Below, in pieces: positions 1 through 10,905 of a stretch of DNA of 64,000 nucleotides. The stretch is from assembly GCA_022419385.1 (NCBI GenBank), contig JAJUBI010000004.1:4755286-4819285 (forward strand), in the 5' to 3' direction. This stretch comes from Paraconiothyrium sp. Pb-2020. Lineage: Eukaryota; Ascomycota; Dothideomycetes; Pleosporales; Didymosphaeriaceae. Within the stretch, counting starts at the first letter, position 1, and every line of letters starts with the position of its first letter. A model generated the notes under the pieces. That model was not told the origin of the DNA. It worked only from the letters and a program-made list of their open reading frames with translations, and searched no databases. The position numbers and the translations under genes were made by a program.

Positions 1-1
1 C

Positions 2-3000
2 AGCGCCGGAAGGGTGCGCAAGAACTCCGTCGCAAGCAGCGTTGGCGGCCCGTCTGGCGTCAACCCCTCCATGAGGCCCCGCGCGAACACCATTAGTCAT
101 GTGGATCCCGCTGCGCTTAACAGCCTCCTCGCATCCCACAATGCCTCCCTCGGCCGGGGCGGTCATCCTGGCCATTCACATCATGCAAGTCTGTCCGGCT
201 TAGGCGGCCCCAGCGCGTACGACTTCCGCGGCATGTCGGGCGTTGTAGGTGGTCCTGGACAGCACCATGGACTACCGAAGCTCGACACCCACCTCGGCTT
301 CGGCATGGGTGGCGGACTGCGGACAGCACCCATACCCGGGTTTGGCCAGGACGAATTCGAGCTGGACAAATTATTTGGTCCTTCTGGCTCGACAATAAAT
401 CCAAATCAATTGCACCATTTCAATGCAGGTATGGGCGCCCAGCCTTCGTTCAATGTTTTTGGGAATCCCTTTGCAACGCCCGCCATCGACGAAGATGACC
501 TTGCTTGGAGCGCCGGCCTGGATGGCTCGATGATTTTTCCTGGCCCTAACGACCCTGTTGGCGACGGATCCTCTCCATCGGCAATTAGCACCACCAGCCA
601 AAGTGGTTTCAGCGAGGTCATGGTGGACGGTTCAGGGCAGCCCACAAGTACATCTATGTGGCACCAGCCTTTAGTCACACATAGCAGCGTCAACCCCGCA
701 GGATACGCTCTAGATGCCATGGCACCCGTATTTCCTGAGCTTATGATGAACAGCAACACTGTCTCTCCAAAGGAGCTAGGAGATCAAGGTGCGCCGGCTG
801 ATTTCTATATGTCACCAACCCCAGCTTTCTCAGCCATGAGCCCTACTGCAGGTATTCCGGGTATGCCGAATCAGTATTTCCAAGCTCCGCTCACATTCAA
901 TTCTGATTCCGGCAGCATATCATCCTCTTCAATGAACGGCAGTGCTAGGCACAGTTCTGTTACCTCTGTCTCTAGTGACACCTTGACGGACGCCACGAGA
1001 CAAGCTCTCGTCTTCAACCTCTCTCAGGCACTCGGATATGGACATCCTCAGCGCAAGTTTTCGCAGCCGCAGATCAGCTCGCCACTTTCAACCAACTCCA
1101 ATAAGGCAACAGGTCAGGTTGCTTCCCTCCCGAGCACCATAGACCTCCAACGTTACGTCAACGCTTACATACAATACTTCCATCCTCATCTGCCATTCCT
1201 ACACATTCCTACCCTCTCGTTCGATACCCCAGCATACACTCACCAGCTGCGTTCAGCTGGCAACTTCAACCACGACGGCATGGTGGGCGGTGGCGGTTGC
1301 CTAATTCTTGCCATGGCAGCAATAGGCGCTCTGTATGAATTCGAGCACGTGGTGGCCAAAGACCTGTTTGAGTCAGCAAAGAAGATGATACTCTACTATC
1401 TAGATGAACGCCGTCGAGCTGGTCTCTCCGCTGCTGTCAACGGACCAGGCGTCAATAACGATTCCGTGAACAAGCCTCCGCTGTGGCTAGTACAGGCCAT
1501 GGCATTGAACCTTATCTTCGGCCATAACTGCGGCGATAAACAAGCTGCAGATGTTGCCAGCACGCACTGCGCGGCGCTCGTCAGTTTGGCGAAAGCCGCT
1601 GGCCTTGATCAACCCGCTGGTGACAGCACCACCGCAAACCCGCCAAATGATGCCAATGGTGACGTTGAGATGGGTGAGGGATCACTACCTCCGGATTACT
1701 CGCAGCGAAGTCCATCTGGCGAGCCAATGGACGAGCATTCTCAATGGATACGATGGAAGCAAGTAGAGGAACGCAAAAGAACGTACTTCGCCGTCTTCTC
1801 CATGTCTAGCCTTTTAGTCTCCGCATACGCCCATGCACCGCGGATATTGAATTCTGAGATAAGGCTTGACTTGCCTTGCGAGGAAGATCTTTGGTCTGTC
1901 GACAACCCACAAGCTTGGGCTGCTATGGGAGGACCTATGATTGCCCAATCCAAAGGACTTTCGTTCAACGCGGCCATGACTTATCTCTTGGAGGCAAGCA
2001 CGCGTCAGCAGTCGGGGCGTGCGAATGGCTCGTATCAACAAACGTTTGGCGGCGACCTAGCAATGGGTGAGACGACGGAAAGTGAAATACGCCCAAGCAC
2101 TTTCGGGTGTTACGTGCTTATCAATGCTCTTCATGTCTACATTTGGGAAACAAGACAAAGACACACCGGTCGTCTGTGGAAGACCCATGAGACTGAGGCC
2201 ATGCATGCGCAGGTCGAACCAGCATTGAAAGCATGGCAGTCGGCTTGGAGGGCGAACCCAAATCACAGTATCGAACGACCTAGCCCGTTTGGTCCTTTAT
2301 CCGCGGATTGCATACCTCTGTTGGATCTGGCGTACGTAAGGCTGTTTGTGAACCTGGGTCGCGCGAAAGAACTGCTCTGGCAGCGAGACTTTGATGGCAT
2401 GTCCACTGAACTCGCGAGAGGCGTGGACGTGGTTGCACATGCCGACGGTACTCCCGAACGATCAGAACCTGTGGACGCAAAGCTTATCGATCCAAACAAC
2501 GGCGGTGCCGGTGTTTCACCGGGAGCTACCGACGGTATGAGCCCCGGACAATCAAGCGGCCTACAATCGAACCAGTCTTCGAAGCGGGAACGGCATCTTC
2601 GCAAGGCAGCCTTCTATGCCGCTGACTCGCTTTCAATGGCCGACAAGCTTGGTGCGACATATGCTGAGTTCACCGCGAGAGAGTTGCCCAATTCGTCGGC
2701 AATGTGCAGTTTTGATTGCGCACAGATACTCGCTGAGTGGCTTGCATCCGTTCAGGATCGTGTCGGTCGCTTTTTGGGAGTTCTCGGGAAGGACGAGATT
2801 GACTATACGGCTGTCCCCGCGATCATGCTGCTTGAAGAAGAGGACGTCAAATTGATTCAAAAAATTGCCGACATTTTACAAACCGCAGATATGAAACTCG
2901 CTTACGACATCACTTCAAATGCCATACCGATGCTCGGTGGACTTTCGAATCTTGGCCATTGTGGCTACGGAACTAAACTTCTCATGGTCACGGCATACAT

Positions 3001-3155
3001 GCTTGAGAAATCAGCTGTTTGGCCAGGTGAGTTTTGCAGACGTATTGACCAGAGCCGATACTAACACGAAAGCAGTGACTCATGTAATGGCTCGGGCTTT
3101 GGAAGCGCATGCAAAACACCTCAACCAGCGTGCTGAAGCATCTGTGCTGGCATAG
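2..3155 (+). CDS. Fungal_trans-domain transcription factor, 5' end outside the window
   Basis: The reading frame is already open at base 2, and the first start-like codon (base 14) is GTG, so the true start and probably the DNA-binding domain (C2H2 or Zn2Cys6) lie upstream. Exon 1 runs to 3026. A 49-nt intron (3027-3075, GTGAGT donor, CTAAC branch, GCAG acceptor) joins in frame to 3076-3155, ending in TAG. The first ~350 residues are low-complexity (Ser, Gly, His, Pro), as in activation regions. From about residue 375 comes a helical block with RYVNAYIQYFHPHLPFLHIP and then GGGGCLILAMAAIGALYEF, typical of the fungal-specific transcription factor domain (PF04082). The C-terminus is helical and charged. 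The layout resembles large fungal C2H2 plus Fungal_trans regulators. The target genes cannot be told from sequence. Confident about the family, not about the regulon. Confidence 0.85.
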
Positions 3156-5600
3156 TAAATATTATTTCTCGCTGAACAGTGTACAAAAACTTTATGGCCA
3201 GACATATCTGTCGCGACGGTTGATACCCATTTAACGACCTTTAATGCTCACGATCTTCGATCCGAAACAACGAGGTCCATGAAGCGAACGACACTCGATG
3301 TTTAATCGAGCCCTTTATGCGGCTTCCCAACTGAGTTGATCTTGGGCGGAAATCACGCAGACTCGCAATGTCTTTGTATTTGTATTATACCTTCAGCATT
3401 GGGTGTTATTAACCCAAGGAAACAGTGTCTCTCGCAGTCGCAGAGACTCGACTTCCATTCTCTAGCGGATATTCCGCGGTATCATTCGTCGTTGGTGGAT
3501 AGGCACCACACTCATTTTGCACCCCCTGTTAAGACCACAAGTTCTTTTTTTTTGGGCCATGGTCTTGGTGTTAGGCTGAAAACTTTCTCGTCTTTGACAC
3601 TTTGCTCGAAATTTCTGATTCGGTATCCCATATACTTCTCATCGGGCTTTCTTCTGGGGTTTACCAAGAATATGCAACTGGCGCACATGTAATTGACGGA
3701 CGGCGAAGAATATGCACAGGCCTCGGCCTGGGAATCACGAAGTTATGAGCGCTTCACTCTTCATAATTATGGAATCGGGAGCAATATGGTGTTGGATAGG
3801 CCGGAGAAACAGATTGGAAAAAGGTTTCTGGGCGTTGCTCGTAGTGGATCAATGGCACACTGCTCACATGGGAACATGCTTTTCCGCTGCAACATGACAT
3901 GCTCCGCAATTGATCTGAGATGCGAATTCACACGCACAGCACAGCACAGTAGACTGTCTCACGAACCACGTGCGCACGGCCTCGTGACAACACTCTCCGG
4001 GCGACACACAGCATGCGCCGCCAAAACGCGCAAGCTACGCTAGCACCTCAGCCGCACATGTAGGCCCCATCCTCACAGCGAGCCCAAGACCAAAAAGCTA
4101 CACATACACCGGAACGCTACCACATCTCGCCCCGCCGGAACACGCGGCTCGCACGCCGCCCGCGAATCACGCCTCGACGCAGCGCAGTCCTGTGGTCGCA
4201 GTCGTGTGCACGTATGGGGCGCTACGGCACGCGTGCATCCAGATTCCTGCGCTTGTGGGGTGTAGTGTCCCCGTTAAGCTGGGTGGAAGGTGGGAAGTGG
4301 AAGGTGGCTTTGTTGGAGAGGATACCGTAGGTTTGCTACTACACTATACGGCAAAGCATACCTCTCCCTCCCTCTCATATAACTAGGTCCCTACCTTACT
4401 TAGTGATTACAAACTCAGACCGAGCACGGATTACGCAGTATCGACGAGATAAGAAACTCAGGATCGAACCGGCGGTAGCCTATGGGCGGCGGACGGGGCT
4501 CGGACGCTTGGGTCGTTTGGAGACGGGGGTGGGGTGGAGTGTCGGTTGAGGGATGGAGTGGAGTGGTGTATCCGGATATACCATATTCTCGCGCGTTGAG
4601 GATATAGGCGGAGCGGAAGACGGGGGGAACAAGATTACAGGACGTGTGGGGTGGTACATTGCCGATTTGGTTGGATGGTGAGTGAGTGAGTGGCGGTGGG
4701 AGACGGTGGTAGATGTAGCGCAGAGAATGGGGTGTGGCGACTGCGGGTTCTTGCGTCCCGATGTGGAAGGATTCTGAGTCGATGGGGGTGGGTGGGTAAG
4801 TGTGACAGTTGGGTCGGTGGGTAGATGCTGGATTACGGAATTCAGGGTAAATAGGGTGGGTGATTGCGCTGTGGGAGAGATATAACGTGACAGTGTTGGG
4901 CGCGTAGTGTCACACGTAGGCACAGGAGCACTGCACGATGATGATCTATAGTATAATTTATAAGTGATCGTGCTCAGTGAGCACCTACGCTAGCTAGATG
5001 CCCGGCGCTCCGGCCCACCTGCCACATGTAGTCGTGAGGTGTGAGAGGGAAATGGGTGTTAGGACGCTTAAAAATGGATTCTCCAAGAACGGTTTGAATG
5101 ATGGAGTGATTTTATGGGGATTGCTTTTGGGTAGTGGTGCCTGGGCTTGGGGGAGGGAAATGCGGTCGCTGGGGTAGGATGGATGGGTGTTAGGCGTACA
5201 TGTGGTGGTGCCGTCGAAGTAAGTGCTGCGGTCGGGATACTATGGGGGAGATGTAGAGTTGCAGAGTGTATTGTACCGTCAGGGTCAATTAGCTGATAGA
5301 TCCTCATAGGCCGGATGTTATAAGGTGTGTATGGATACATGGTGCAAATCTTTCTGGTTTTTGTTTTTTCATCGAAGTGCCAATCTTGAGCTTACGGAAA
5401 GGGCTGGTGCTCTACACGGTTTTGTGTGATTTTTCTTGGTCTGGGAAAGATTGAGTTGCACCCTCCTGGCACGATTGACTCTGATGCCCAGATTTAAGAC
5501 TTGGTGATGTATACATTCACGCGCGATAGGACCTATCGTCATTCGAAGCGACAGTTCCCCAGAGTCTTGTCTCCAATTGTGGATTGGTCGACGATGACTA
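3156..5600. other. Intergenic region, no convincing gene
   Basis: No conserved protein recognised. Bases about 4480-4930 have a G/T-rich plus strand with TGAG and GGTG runs. Its complement carries a 147-codon Pro/Thr/Ser-rich open frame (4480-4923), and 5068-5340 holds a similar 90-codon frame. Both look like composition effects rather than genes. Confidence 0.5.
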
Positions 5601-5884
5601 CTGCACTTGTATTTGTTGGTCGCGCCATATGCCTGTCTGCTTTTTGGACACGTTTGGCGCCATATAAAGAAGAGAGAGAGATTCCACATGGTTTTTTCAG
5701 AAGATGCCATACAGATAGTAAAACATTCTCCACTTTGCTAACTTTTCCCTATGGGTGGTGGGCGGAAAACTTGTGGAAACAATAATACTTGCTGCACTTA
5801 TATTTGTTGGTCGCTTCACAGGCCTATCCGCTTTCTTGTACACGATTGTCGCCATATATGAGATAGAGAGATTACACAGGGTTG
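5601..5884 (+). repeat. Diverged direct repeat, two ~90-bp copies
   Basis: Copy 1 is 5601-5693 and copy 2 is 5792-5884, about 190 bp apart. Both begin CTGCACTT(G/A)TATTTGTTGG and both end in a (G)AGAGAG-ATT-CACA stretch. They share the order of short blocks TTGTTGGTCGC, GCCTRTC, ACACG and GCCATATA, with a 2-bp indel near the end. They lie just upstream of the Argonaute locus. Either an old local duplication or the remnant of a longer repeat. Confidence 0.7.
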
Positions 5885-6094
5885 TGTCACTAAACTACCA
5901 TGTATACAAACAAAAATGTATGCTACTTGCGGCATTGCTTATTGACAATAGATATGGACAAGCGTAGGATCGCGTATAACCAATCGTTTGCCTGTTTCAA
6001 CAGCTTTTGGAATCGTCCGCACTGCAGCATATAAGCTATGTTCACAGCTCGCAATGGTTAGCATCAATATCTCTTCAAGCGAAAAAACCTCAAG

Positions 6095-7107
6095 ATGCCT
6101 ATCTCACGACACGAGCAACTTGAAATATCCGATTCTATCTTTGATCGTGGTCGGCCTCGTCATAGCTGTGTACGATGCGGAAATCAAGAACATCAAAGCT
6201 GTGATTGCGATGCTTTTTATAGATTATGTTGGTGGAGGTTTTCAGATCGAGCCGACGCCGAGAATGTTTACCGGGCTGAACTGAATCTCTTCCGTAATTC
6301 GATATCACGGCGACAGAGTGATTACTCATACGCCCACCCAGGACCGCGCAGACCATCAGCACCGGACTCTCCCCACCGACCCCACCGAGCTTCTAATCCA
6401 GCCATCTCATCAGGCGGGACTCTTCGAACAGGAATCATCACAATGTTTCACGATCAAGGTCACCAAGAAATCGTTTTGACTCTGACCGTCGAGATTCCAA
6501 CCATACGACGAGGGCCGCCGCTCATTCACTGAAGATAGATTCTCACGCAGGCGGCCCTCCAACCGCGGACACCATGACTACGACGACCCGCGGAGGCAGG
6601 GAACGAGCAGTCGAAATTATGATACAGATCGGCGGACTTCTCGTAGCGATAGTACAAATCGTGGAAGAGATCGTGGAGGTATCAGAAGAAGTCGTAGTGG
6701 ACTTTCCCAGCTCAGGTGCCGGTCAAAGCCGGTCATACAGCTCAGCACAAGATCAGGCGCGCCGTTAGAGATAATTACCAACTATGTGAACGTGACAGGG
6801 CTACAGCACGGATCTATGCATACTAGTTGAGATACTATCATACAGAACAACTGAAGGAGTCAGTGTTCAGGTGGAACTCAAGAAACGGGATCATGTGCAG
6901 CGCGCATTTGAAGCTGCTCGTTCGGATATTGAGCAGTGTCTGGGAACTCAGAACCAGCATTGGGCAACGAACTTCAGAACCTTATAGACTTTCATCGTTC
7001 CGCAAACCCTCCATTGCCACACAATTTCGAAATACCCTCTTTGACTGTGATGGTGGCAGAATCTTTCGGTCGTTGCAGGTCCGCATAAAGCATTGCACGG
7101 AGCTTGA
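6095..7107 (+). pseudogene. Disrupted N-terminal coding region of the Argonaute gene
   Basis: Argonaute-like N-terminal sequence is visible but spread over all three plus frames. Frame from 6095: a CX2CX4HX4C zinc-knuckle motif (CVRCGNQEHQSCDC) and an Arg/Ser/Pro tail. About 6390-6500: a second frame rich in Arg, Ser, Asp. About 6505-6822: a third frame, RG/RS-rich, then ITNYVNVTGLQHGSMHT, a typical start of the Argonaute N domain. About 6823-6980: continues as VSVQVELKKRDHVQRAFEAA in another frame. About 6985-7115: SIATQFRNTLFDCDGGRIF and VRIKHCTELDV in yet another. The breaks fall inside one predicted secondary-structure run, so introns do not explain them well. Either real frameshift decay or local assembly indels; neighbouring genes read cleanly. 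Confidence 0.6.
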
Positions 7108-9686
7108 TGTTCAGAACAAGATCTACGGATCACGAGCATAGATAGGCTCACAGATTATATCGCTGCCGCCAACGCGCTCGTGAACCGACCGGTCTACGAT
7201 GACACAGACTCCGGTCGTGGTGCGGGGCAGGGTAGCCTCACACAACTGGGTGAGAACCGTTTTTTTCTCAATCAGAATCTCAATGGGATGACTGGTCTGC
7301 ATATCCGACAGGGATATACAACTTCCATTAGGCCAGCTGGAAAAACATTCCTACTCAACATCAATACGTCCTCCACCGCATTCTTCCCCAAAGTTTTAGT
7401 TTCTGACTTCTTATCCACTATGAAGTCAAACCCCGTATTGAAATTAAGCGATCGTGAAATCGAGAGTATGATGACAGGCCTCAGACTCCGCGTCAACTAC
7501 CGCCGTACAGAGAGAAGACGAGCAAATGGTCCACCCATGGATGATATTAACTCAGAGCGTAGTCGAACAAAGGTATTTAAGAACCTTGGCAAATCCATCA
7601 GAGAGCAAACTTTCTTCGACAAAGGCAATGAACCTCAAACCGTATATGAGTATTACAGAGATTGTATGTACTTGTACTCTATTTCCAACTTGAAATGCCT
7701 AACCCACGACAGGTTTGCCAGGAGTTAGACTGGACGAAGAAGGACTTTGTGTCAACGTAGGGAAGAAATTGAACAACGAAAGTACCTCAAAAGCTCAGAG
7801 CGACGCTGGAGCAGTATGGATTCCGGCTCAGCTCCTCCAAATTCTTCCCCATCAACCAGTGAAAGGCCGTTTGTGCGCGCATCACACCTCGGAGATGATC
7901 AAACACGCGAACCGTAGTCCGCACGAAAACAAAGATCTCATAGAATCGCCAGGCCTTCCTAAGCTACAGCCTGTAGGAACTGCTACTGTATGTATTTGGG
8001 GAGGTGTTCATCCTGAAAAACATAGCTAATCAGGCCAGTATACCTCCCAGACCACTATCGAGCGAGCCTTGCTCAAGATCCCAGCAAAGAACTTGATTGC
8101 TCCTACGGTAGAATATGCAGACTCATCGGCTGCCTTGATCAAAGATGCTTCTTGGGGTTTAAGGGACGACAAATTCAGCGTTCCCGCTCCAATCAAGAGA
8201 CTGAACCTTTTCGTCATGGATGGCGCCCACTTCAAGGAAAAACGACCATTCGAGAGACAGATACCGCTTGCGGGAAATCTTGGAAATGAGTATCGTGAAC
8301 AGCTTCGGGATAACATGGTCCAACGTCTCAATCAACATGGCATCGAAAGGGTTAGTGCAGGCGACATTGGAATTGGCAGAATCGCCGAATTCGAGCAATT
8401 CCTGCGTAACCATTGCGGCAAGCAGGAGGCGATTCTAGTTGCTCTTGCTAACTCTGATTACGACACACATGCCGCAATTAAGCGCATGGCCGATCTTTCC
8501 TTTGGAGCAAACGTAGTCTGTGCTGTAACGTCAAAGCTTGAGCGGTATGGCGACAATTTCAAAGAACACTTTCTCACTAATTACTCGCTGAAATTCAATC
8601 TCAAATGTGGGGGAAGAAACCATACTATACCAAATGCTACATGGGAGAAACTTCTTGGCAAAGATCGAGAAAGCACCATTGTCATGGGAGCTGACGTTGC
8701 TCACCCCGCTGTCGGTGACCCGACTGGAAGCCCTAGCGTTGCTTCAGTCGTTGGTAGTGTGGATCGAGAGTTTCAAAACTACCCAGGTTCGATGAGACTG
8801 CAAGCGGGAAGACAGGAGGTAAGGCTTATAAAACATGATATCACTTTGAACTAGAGCTGACATCATCCAGTGGATCGAAGATATGCGAGGCACGGTCCTC
8901 GAAAGGCTTCGAGCCTACCGATCTGCGTCCAACAAATGTCCATCCGCCATTCTCTTCTATCGTGATGGAATCAGTGAGTCAATGTTCGAAGAATGTGATA
9001 ATAGGGAAATCAGAGCCATCCGGCATGCCTGTAACGACTTTCAAAAAGGGAATCATAACCTTGACCTCAACATCAGATTGACGTTTGTCGTTGTGGGAAA
9101 GCGCCATTCGACGCGCTTTTATCCAAAAGATCCCAAGGATATGCGTTCTGCCACTGGTAACGGCAATCTGAAACCTGGGCTTCTGGTCAAGGAGGTCATC
9201 ACATGCTCAAACCCTTCCAACTTTTTCCTCCAATCTCACGCCGCAGTTAAGGGCAGTGCTCGGTCCGCGCATTACCATGTGCTACTCGACGAAATCAAGT
9301 TTGGGAGTAACAACGACAAGCTCGCCAACCTAAGTCACCAGCTTTGCTACTGCTACCCCCGTGCGACAAAAGGAGTCTCGTACGTAGCTCCAGCGTACAT
9401 TGCTGATCGACTTTGCGATCGTGGACGCCATTACCTCCGCTTGTGGAAGCCTAGCAATGACTTCAACCTACCGCGCAATGATCCTAGGACCGGACAGTCT
9501 TGGAACGAGGACGGGATCAAGAGATGGAGAGGCGAGATGGCGCTGCAACTTGCTACAGGGGAGCAGCTATCGTCTACCAATAGTGAACGAGTCTGGGGCG
9601 GCTACAATGACAACCCTGCTACCAATCTCCAAATGAGATACAATCCATGGCATCCCAATTTGGACAACTGTATGTTCTGGATGTAG
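7108..9686 (+). CDS. Argonaute (QDE-2-like), linker-PAZ-MID-PIWI part intact
   Basis: Argonaute binds small guide RNAs and silences matching RNA. Exons 7108-7663, 7713-7987, 8039-8818 and 8871-9686 join in frame (808 codons); the three introns are 49-52 nt. Order: linker with the conserved TSIRPAGKTFLLNINTSSTA strand, PAZ (VWIPAQLLQILPHQP), MID (IPAKNLIAP onward), PIWI. The slicer tetrad looks complete: Asp in GADVAHP, Glu in GRQEW, Asp in FYRDGISE, and Asp in PAYIAD at the position that is His or Asp in active Argonautes. The C-terminus CMFWM is the usual aromatic end. The frame is open from 7108 without an ATG; the first in-frame ATG is 7288, inside the linker. Upstream frames are broken, so a full-length product is uncertain. 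A truncated product starting at 7288 would lack the N domain. Confidence 0.85.
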
Positions 9687-10905
9687 GAGATAGGTTCGTC
9701 CACAGCCATCACCGACACACCTTAATCACCGGAAGTCAAGTCGCTTTTCGATGCTTCAGTAGAGAGGCCCATTCGTTGATCTTCGATTTGAGAAGGCTAG
9801 AACTCGTGCTTGCTGCAAGTGTATCGTCACCATTCTTCCAGCCACCCTTGCTGCCGGGATATCCACTTCCTCTCTTCTAGTCATTCTTCTAGTCATCAAC
9901 TTTGGCTTCTCAACCTCCGACCTCATTGTAATCGGATCATTTCTCCCACTGGAAAAGAGTGTATCATCTGTATTCTCCTTTTCTTGGGGGTTGGCCCTAC
10001 CCAGTCTTTCGTATACTGTCGTCAAAAATTTCATTTCCTTTTATTTCCTTTTACTATTTTCAATGTAGACTAGAACAGAATAGAATATTTACAATCATTC
10101 TTAGATCGCCTTCCACAGTCTGAATGTATCGAGTTACGTTAATAGAACAGACAAGCATCTAGGGTCCATAGCATACGAAATGACGCTACAGGTATGCAGC
10201 TGGTGGTCCAGGCTCCTCCGAGTTGATGAAGCTAGTGATTGAATCGTGTTGGCTCATGTCTGGCTCAGACAAGAATTGCGAAGTGCGAATTGCGAAGACC
10301 CTTCATACGAGGGCCTGGATTCCCGGAGAAGCTGAAAATCAACAGCCAGTCAGCCAGTGCATCGTAGCGCGCAAAAGGGCCGACTCTATTCCTCTAGTGA
10401 GGTTACAGTGCGTAGAAAATGCGAACTGCGAACCGCTACAGATTGTGGTTTCACTTCGTATCGCTGATAGGGCACCCATGCAAACTCTTGGAATCTAAAC
10501 TATATTAGGTTCGTGTTGAACACTATAAGAAGCTGCCCTCCCGTCCTCTTTGAACACCAGCCATAACCATGGACACCGCCATCATCTAATCGCGAAGGGG
10601 TTTCACCATCGTCCACAAATTCGATCATCACTAACTAAGTTCCACCAGGCCTGCATCAAACTCCTCTTCATCTACACCTATTCTCCCAGTTGTGATATCG
10701 GTTTGACAGGTTGTTGTCTCCCTCACGAACTCTCGTTACTGAATCGGGTGTCATTCACAAACATGCGTCATAACATCTAGTACCAGGTCAAAGGGTCGGT
10801 TTCTGCATTTTTCGGGCTGCAACAAGGGATACCAAAACCATGACAGATCGTCGGGAGTGCTATACGATACATCATCGAGGTAAGGGCCGCTCCGCTTCCA
10901 TCCCT
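9687..10905. other. Intergenic region between convergent genes
   Basis: Holds the 3' ends of the Argonaute gene (plus) and the zinc-cluster gene (minus). Short open frames only, none with a recognisable domain. A small TCTTCTAGTCAT duplication occurs near 9875-9896. Confidence 0.5.

Noticed and set aside
14..16. Start codon for the transcription factor at base 14
   Set aside because: It is GTG, and the frame is already open from base 2; the gene starts upstream of the window.
4440..4480. tRNA-like GGTTCGATCC on the minus strand
   Set aside because: The flanking bases cannot form a T-arm stem and no other tRNA arms are present.
4480..4923. 147-codon minus-strand Pro/Thr/Ser frame
   Set aside because: Low-complexity product, G/T-rich strand, no domain, no splice partner.
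6095..7107. Introns as the explanation for the Argonaute frame changes
   Set aside because: No consensus donor-acceptor pairs of 45-70 nt fit, and the breaks fall within continuous secondary-structure sequence. Kept as frameshifts, with assembly error not excluded.
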